In this document: piece after piece, positions 58,587 through 64,000 of the stretch
Position numbering within the stretch: the first letter of the stretch is position 1
How the letters are laid out: every line of letters starts with the position of its first letter
Assembly: GCA_000818945.1 (NCBI GenBank)
Contig: KN805374.1
Span: forward strand, 1-64,000
DNA: 64,000 nt
Origin: Schizochytrium sp. CCTCC M209059
Taxonomy: Eukaryota; Sar; Bigyra; Thraustochytrida; Thraustochytriidae
Reading direction: 5' to 3'
Translations under genes and position numbers: made by a program
The notes under the pieces: model-generated
The model's input: only the letters and a program-made list of their open reading frames with translations
Databases searched by the model: none
What the model was told of the DNA's origin: nothing

Positions 58587-59813
58587 ATGAGCGCGGCGCT
58601 AGGACGCCTCGTAGGAGGCTTCGACAGCGTCTACGTGAGCGGCCGCAGAGTCAAGTTCTTTGCAGACGGCTGGGGCGGAGACGCCATGGACGCGGACAGG
58701 GAGCTCATCTCCATGATCCAGGACAAAGGCACGACGGACTTTGCGGACATTACGCACATTTCCTTTGGCAACCCCGCGCCTGACGGATCGCGAACCGGAA
58801 CCTTTCCATCTCCCTGCGCAGCGTGGCTCCCCAATGAGTCAAAGACGGCCCATGTTATGTGCGTAACGCCTCCGTCACGAGTTCCCTTGCGCGGTGTGGT
58901 TGTCCACCTTGCGGCGACCGGCGATGAAGGCTTTGCGATGCGTCGCGACCAGGTTGCCAAACCCCTGGCAAAGGAAGGTTTTGCCTCGCTTATCCTTGAA
59001 TCTCCATTCTACGGCCATCGCCGGCCCGTCAATCAACGAGCCTACTTTATCTCCTCCGTTGGGAGCTTTTTGCTGCAAATGCCAACAACCCTAGTTGAGG
59101 CGGCCAAACTTGTAAAATACGCTACTCACCTCTATCCCGGCGTCCCCATCGGTCTCTCAGGCACGAGTTTCGGAGGTGCCGTTGCAGCAGCTGCATATCC
59201 ATCTTCTGTGATTGAGCTCGAGAGCATTGACGACATCGATGTCGTGCCTCCACTCGCACTTTGCACCTTTGCTGCACCTTCGCGAAGCATGGCGCTCATG
59301 ACTGGCGTCTTTCATCGCATTTGCCACTTTCGTACACTCATAAAGGACGAAGAAGGGTTCCGTACAAAAATGGAGGCCAAGGCCCGACTCACCGAGGTTC
59401 TCGAGCCTCGCGAGCTAAGCCCCTTCTTTGACATCCTTCGTTGTCGCAAATCTCCTCCCCGTGCAGCTTTCACTTGCGTGAGAGCTCGTCACGATATGTA
59501 CGTCAGACCACAGGAAAGCATGATGCTCTTTGACATCATGCAGCCTTTCGTGATTTCTTCGCGAAAAATCGACATCTCCGGAGGCCACGTGTCCAGCATT
59601 CTTCAGACCTCAAGAATTTTCCCGCGTGCCATTCTTGATACCTTTGACGCAGTCGATTGCTTTGAGGTGAATCACGGTGTGCGTCAGGAAGTCCCTAGCC
59701 CCGTGAAAAGATTGAGTTTGCGGCGTGTCGTGCACGTTGGCTCGGATGCCTCCGATTCGGACTTGAATAATCCCCATCTCTCATCCTCGGCAGTAAATCT
59801 CACGGCTGCATAA
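58587..59813 (+). CDS. ABHD18-type alpha/beta hydrolase (copy 5, intact)
   Basis: 408 residues from the ATG at 58587 (MSAALGRLVGGFDSVY), an N terminus aligning with copy 3. Landmarks: FFADGWGGD, GVVVHLAATGDEGF, LILESPFYGHRRPVNQ, nucleophile elbow SGTSFGGAV (Ser about 193), VRARHDMYVRPQES (acid), SGGHVSSILQTSRIFPRAI (His about 333). It has a 50-residue polar C-terminal tail absent in copy 1. The triad is complete, with no frame break. It serves as the reference for the damaged copies. Reaction and substrate unknown. Confidence 0.87.
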   Translation: MSAALGRLVGGFDSVYVSGRRVKFFADGWGGDAMDADRELISMIQDKGTTDFADITHISFGNPAPDGSRTGTFPSPCAAWLPNESKTAHVMCVTPPSRVPLRGVVVHLAATGDEGFAMRRDQVAKPLAKEGFASLILESPFYGHRRPVNQRAYFISSVGSFLLQMPTTLVEAAKLVKYATHLYPGVPIGLSGTSFGGAVAAAAYPSSVIELESIDDIDVVPPLALCTFAAPSRSMALMTGVFHRICHFRTLIKDEEGFRTKMEAKARLTEVLEPRELSPFFDILRCRKSPPRAAFTCVRARHDMYVRPQESMMLFDIMQPFVISSRKIDISGGHVSSILQTSRIFPRAILDTFDAVDCFEVNHGVRQEVPSPVKRLSLRRVVHVGSDASDSDLNNPHLSSSAVNLTAA

Positions 59814-59895
59814 AGTGCCGCAATGGCAGAGTCGGCACTGTCCGTCGTCACATAAAAAAAATGTCCGGCGCAGATAGGTCTAGTCCTAGGTTGTA

Positions 59896-60895
59896 CTAAG
59901 ACTGTCGTCGAAGAATTACGCTCTCTCCGCCCGTTCGTTCGCAGAGATAACTCAGCTCGAACCACGCATTCGTTTTCATAATTTTTTCTCGCCGCTGAAT
60001 TTCATCGCCGAGGTCTCGGACATCTCTGTTGGCGAAGACTTTGCATACATGGTCCCATTCGATTGCACTGTCAACGTTACCGACTGCGAGGCATGCGTGC
60101 TGACCAACAACCACACCGAATCCGACCTCATGGACGAGTTCCACAACGCATCTGAGCCCAGCGCCTTACAGTTGCTGTTCCTTTGACAATCAGAACTTTA
60201 GCTTTGACCATTGCAGCTTCGACCAATACATCGCTACTTCTCCATACCGCATTTTCTGGAGCTTATGACTAATTTAGGCACTCTGACTTCCCTGCACAAG
60301 CCTCGTACTTTTCCCTAATTTACGTCGAGAAGATGGGCTACTATCGCCAGCGCGTCATGGATCCATGTTGTCCCGTCGAAAAATTCTGCTTCGTGTATCG
60401 CTCTCTCCTGCACTAGCAGCGTGGCGCGCAGAAGTGCTTTTCTCGGCGACGCAGTTGATCTCAGTGTACGAAGCCCGCCATCCTCGATGATTTGATACTG
60501 GCTATCAAGTTCAGCAAGTGCCTTGATTGCACAAAAGTACTTCGTGTATGGCATCGTCAATTTTCCATTCTTCTTGCTCCCTTCGGCCAAGCCTTTGCTC
60601 CTCTTGAAGGCCTCTTAACTATCTTCCATGGTATTCCCGTCATGCTTGCGCTCTTTCTCGTGCCTCCTTGCTTCAAGAAATAGGATCCTCATTCCACGTT
60701 CGCTCGTACGTGCCATGGTTGCTGTCCGCATGCACTCCAGCTCATTAGCTCATGCTCTACGTCCTCGACGTCTATAATGGTCTTCTTGTGGCTGTCGCGC
60801 TTTACCTCAATACGCTCAAGTGCCAAGTCCGCTCCGCCGCGCGTCTCTTTCGTTGAGCTCTTGTTCATCTGTGCGTACGGGACGATTCTTGAACC
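59896..60895 (-). pseudogene. decayed coding remnant, unidentified
   Basis: Minus-strand fragments in different frames read as one former protein: HEWFKNRPVRTDEQELNERD (about 60890-60800), then IEVKRDSHKKTIIDVEDVEH, then EAFKRSKGLAEGSKKNGKLT running into MPYTKYFCAIKALAELDSQY (to a stop near 60315), and GNVDSAIEWDHVCKVFANRD (about 60080). The pieces are separated by stops and frameshifts. I recognise no family. Local base composition is poorer in GC than the flanks, consistent with a relic. Confidence 0.35.
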
Positions 60896-61608
60896 ACTCG
60901 TGGAAATTTGGTGATCACATTGACGATGACGGATACTGTCGCTGCTCGGATTGCATCATTGTAAATCCGTGCACGCCCAAGCGACCCCAAAACGTCATTT
61001 CACAAGCGCCACAAGCTCTCCTGGACGATAACAAATGGCGTTCACTATGTGAATGCCTGTCTCTCTTGCGGGGATGATACCGTTCTTCGCTCATTCGTCA
61101 GTTCACCATCATAGTATGCTCAATCCAAACGTTATTTCCGATATAGAGCTCGAAGACGAGGAAGACAACAACGACTACGATCGCAATTTGGCGTTCGATG
61201 GGAAATGGCGATAACGGTCTTTTTGGCATGGGCAGCAACTTTGTCTCTGCGGTCAGCGCTTTTATCAAATATTCTACCCGTAAGTAATTGTAATCTCTTC
61301 ATCTTTGTTCTTACACTTTAACGTTCGACGGGTGACCAGGGAGTGAAGATACAGTTCTTGTAAATCTATGCAGGGCAGGTCCTCGCCGATCACGGAAGAA
61401 GAAAGGCTGGGTTGATTACACTTTCGAAAATCACGTTGACAATTTTTCAGAGGTGTATGGCTTTGGTAAACATTCTAATACGAAGAAAATGCGAATGAAG
61501 GAAACTATATATGTCAAGGGTTACCGATTACACGACAAGAAAGGTGATATTTCTACGTAACATTGTGTAAATAAAAACCTGTGACACTTGACAATGTCGG
61601 CGTCTTGA
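60896..61608. other. AT-richer tract with an intron-like segment
   Basis: A GTAAGT donor at 61280 and a CAG acceptor at 61371-61373 bound a 94-nt intron-like segment. The following frame (61374-61560) is open and protein-like (GWVDYTFENHVDNFSEVYGF), ending in TAA. The matching upstream frame contains a stop near 61215, so a complete gene cannot be built. Probably another relic. Confidence 0.3.
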
Positions 61609-64000
61609 TCAGAAAAAGCCACTACGGAGTTTGGCTTTTGCTTCTCTGGCTGTTGAAAGTGTTGGAAAGCGATCACAAGTTCGCTGCACTGCCTCCACAG
61701 CGCCCTGTCTTCGGAGGATAGCTTTGACGGACGAGTTGAAAGCAAGATTCCAAAGAGCTCCGCATGCTTTCACCTGCACGGTTTCACTTCTGGGATGAGC
61801 GCGCATGGCCGCGACGATCTCTTTGCCGACCTTGAGCTCTTGCCCGAGGATCACCTTGTTGCGATCGTTGACTGCGAGATTGCAAAGAGACCCGCATGCT
61901 TTCTCCTGCACGGTTTCACTTCTGGGATGAGCGCGCATGGCCGCGACGATCTCTTTGCCAACGTTGAGCTCTTGCCCGAGGATCACCTTGTTGCGATCGT
62001 TGACTGCGAGATTGCAAAGAGACCCGCATGCTTTCTCCTGCACGGTTTCACTTCTGGGATGAGCGCGCATGGCCGCGACGATCTCTTTGCCGACCTTGAG
62101 CTCTTGCCCGAGGATCACCTTGTTGCGATCGTTGTTAAATGCGAGATTGCAAAGAGCTCCGCATGCTTTCTCCTGCACAGTTTCACTTCTGGGATGAGCG
62201 CGCATGGCCGCGACGATCTCTTTGCCGACGTTGAGCTCTTGCCCGAGGATCACCTTGTTGCGAACGTCGAATGCGAGACTCCAAAGAGCTCCGCATGCTT
62301 TCTCCTGCACGGTTTCACTTCTGGGATGAGCGCGCATGGCCGCGACAATCTCTTTGCCGACCTTGAGCTCTTGCCCGAGGATCACCTTGTTGCGATCGTT
62401 GACTGAAAGATTCCAAAGCGCGCCGCATGCGTTGATCTGGACACTTTCGTTCGTGAGGTGCTCGCGCATGGCCGCGACGATCTCTTTGCCGACCTTGAGC
62501 TCTTGCCCGAGGATCACCTTGTTGCGATCGTTTTTGAATGTAACAGATATAACAAATGCACAAGCTGCTGCTTGAAGGTCTTCATGGTCGCGAAACGCTT
62601 GAAACATTTCGATTGCAATACCGCCAAGATCATGCTCTTGAACGGCTGCAACACGAAACGAGGTACCTGAAGGTCCAGTCAGAGCAAAGCGAAGCGCCCA
62701 CAAAGTTTTTGCAATAATGTCGGGATCCGTGCGATGCTCCAGGATCCTTTTTGTGCTTACAATGATACCTCGAGAACGTGCCTCTGCACGCAATACATCT
62801 CCAGCATGAGCATCACATTCCTGCTCAAGAATATCCGCAAGTGTGTCCAACGTGCGGATGAGATTGCCCGTATCCTCGGACAAGCCGCGGACAAGACCTT
62901 GCACAAGCTCGATGCTGGGATCTTCGACGCCGTTTCGACCGCTGCGACTTCGAGAAAATACTGACACCAGGCCACGGATGAGTCGCGTAGACCGACGAAC
63001 ATTCGTGTGACCTTGGAAAGTTCTGAGAATCTCGGAAGCACGTGGGCGGTCCTCTGGGTCATGATTCCAGCACCTTTCCATCAGACGAACAACCCATAGG
63101 CGAACGTCAACCTCATCAGAAATCATGGGTCGCTCTCCGCTCAACACTCGAGTCTCTAGATCTGACATCGTGCGTGCGCTGTGCCCAAAAGGCGACTTGC
63201 CATGGTAGACTTCCCACATGACAATGCCAAAGGCATAGATGTCCGCGCGCGTCGTCCATCGGATGGGCGCTTGCAGAACTTCGGGTGCCATGTAGGCTGG
63301 GGTGCCAACAGACGAGATAGTGTCGGCGATGCTGGTGTTAGCCTGGATCTGTGTGGCGAGGCCAAAGTCTGCTAGCTTGACGAGACCAAGATCTCGGCTG
63401 AGCAGGATATTGGCTGGCTTAAGGTCTCGATGGACGATCAAGTTACCGTGAAGGTACTCGAGGCCACGAGCGATACCGCGCAGAACGGCTTCCTTGTCGT
63501 CGAGAGTCAGTGCTAATGTCGCGTCAGCCTCGCTCTCGTACAAGAGGTCGTCGAGTGACATGTCACACTTGTCCATGACGAGATGAAAACGGTTCTCAAT
63601 GATGCAGGTTCCAAGTAGACAGACAATGTTGGCATGCTCGAGTCCATTCCAGCTCGCGGCTTCCCGCATGAGGGCTTCATGCTCATGCAATTGCATGCGA
63701 CGACCATTTGGCTTGACGCGCTTGATCGCTGTCTCTACTTCGGAATCATCATCACGCCGGAAAACGCCAAGGACAACCTGGCCAAATTGACCTTCACCGA
63801 GAACCTGCAAAGGGGCCTTGATAAAGACTCGATCGCTGCTGAGCGAAGCGGCCTCAAGCTATTCTGCTTGAATGAGACTACGCGTGAGACGTTCCATAGC
63901 TCCACGCTGACGGCGAGTGCCGAGCTGGCCCTCGAGAACCGCGTTTATGTCCATGTCGGGGTTTTCTTGAAGAAGCGAAATGACCTCTTCAGGGTCGTTG
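61609..64000 (-). CDS. TKL-like protein kinase with C-terminal ARM repeats (partial, in-frame TAG)
   Basis: The kinase domain is complete: GEGQFGQVVLG Gly loop, AIKRVK (catalytic Lys), HRDLKPANI, DFGLA, APEVL, and a TKL-like GIVMWEVYHGKSPFG. A linker of about 200 residues and six ARM-type repeats follow, each beginning NDRNKVILGQEL and ending GALWNLA(V/F). The protein ends at 61609. Upstream of the Gly loop the same frame is open to the window edge (including LLQENPDMDINAVLEGQL), except for one TAG at 63861-63859. It could be a nonsense mutation, a sequencing error, readthrough, or the end (TAG) of an intron, though no consensus donor lies between it and the edge. The true start is outside the window. 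All catalytic residues are present. Substrates unknown. Confidence 0.8.
61738..62532 (-). repeat. six near-identical 132-135 bp repeats encoding ARM units
   Basis: GCGCATGGCCGCGACGATCT (plus strand) recurs at 61801, 61933 and 62065 at 132-bp spacing, with further copies to about 62467. At protein level the units differ at only a few positions, such as QELK/QELN, ALW/SLC, AF/AV and an occasional extra Asn. The first unit (MREHLTNESVQIN) is the most diverged. Such uniformity in a normally variable ARM array implies recent expansion or gene conversion. Confidence 0.9.

Noticed and set aside
61795..62406. Plus-strand repeat frame with five near-identical units (MSAHGRDDLF...)
   Set aside because: Antisense shadow of the kinase-linked ARM repeats; the minus strand carries kinase and ARM signatures.
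1..64000. tRNA, rRNA or snRNA genes
   Set aside because: I looked for B-box-like GGTTCGANNCC motifs and conserved rRNA blocks by eye and found no convincing case; a tRNAscan/Infernal run would settle it.

Overview
This is a eukaryotic nuclear window, compact and GC-rich, most likely from a flagellate-bearing protist. A thraustochytrid-like stramenopile is my best guess; this is inference from gene style, not from a marker gene. Evidence: spliceosomal introns are few and short (86-201 nt, donors GTACGT or GTAAGT); most genes are single long open frames; many neighbours are head-to-head with short shared promoters; and the content is eukaryotic, with ciliary genes (IFT54, a CCDC81-type HU/calcyphosin protein), GRASP, RFC1, exosome RRP40, tRNA endonuclease SEN2, OLA1 and mitochondrial uS5. 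Microsatellites are abundant between genes. No tRNA, rRNA, CRISPR or intact transposon was seen. There is one assembly gap (54722-54997).

Layout. 1-16.3 kb: a tandem repeat derived from a gene's own 3' end, an SH3/coiled-coil protein, GRASP, a giant HU plus three-calcyphosin EF-hand protein, and a full-size PDR/ABCG transporter whose first nucleotide-binding domain has lost key residues. 16.5-21.4 kb: three six-span FRAG1/DRAM/Sfk1-type membrane proteins, two of them a recent segmental duplication. 22.9-24 kb: an LEA-like hydrophilic repeat protein. 26-33 kb: an unknown protein, OLA1 (three exons), a tiny membrane protein, a PC-esterase-like Golgi-type protein and mitochondrial uS5. 33.6-44.8 kb: a CTFxP-repeat protein, IFT54 with a duplicated N-terminal domain, RFC1, an AIR1/ZCCHC7-type zinc-knuckle protein and a DUF1764 protein. 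45.1-51.1 kb: histidine acid phosphatase (three exons), a possible EVE/PUA-like nuclear protein, RRP40 and SEN2 (three exons). 51.7-59.8 kb: a local cluster of ABHD18-type alpha/beta hydrolases: two intact, two broken by frameshifts and one fragment. 59.9-61.6 kb: decayed coding remnants. 61.6-64 kb: a protein kinase fused to nearly identical ARM repeats, with an in-frame TAG just upstream of the kinase domain.

Functional themes: RNA processing (RRP40, the AIR-type TRAMP subunit and SEN2 lie within 9 kb), cilium/flagellum (IFT54, HU-calcyphosin, perhaps the CTFxP protein), secretory and membrane traffic (GRASP, SH3/DPF protein), and lineage-specific expansions (ABHD18, FRAG1). The most unusual items are the IFT54 domain duplication, the HU-calcyphosin fusion, the asymmetric PDR transporter, the mixed intact/broken ABHD18 cluster and a recurrent intergenic palindrome TAGGCCTA(G).
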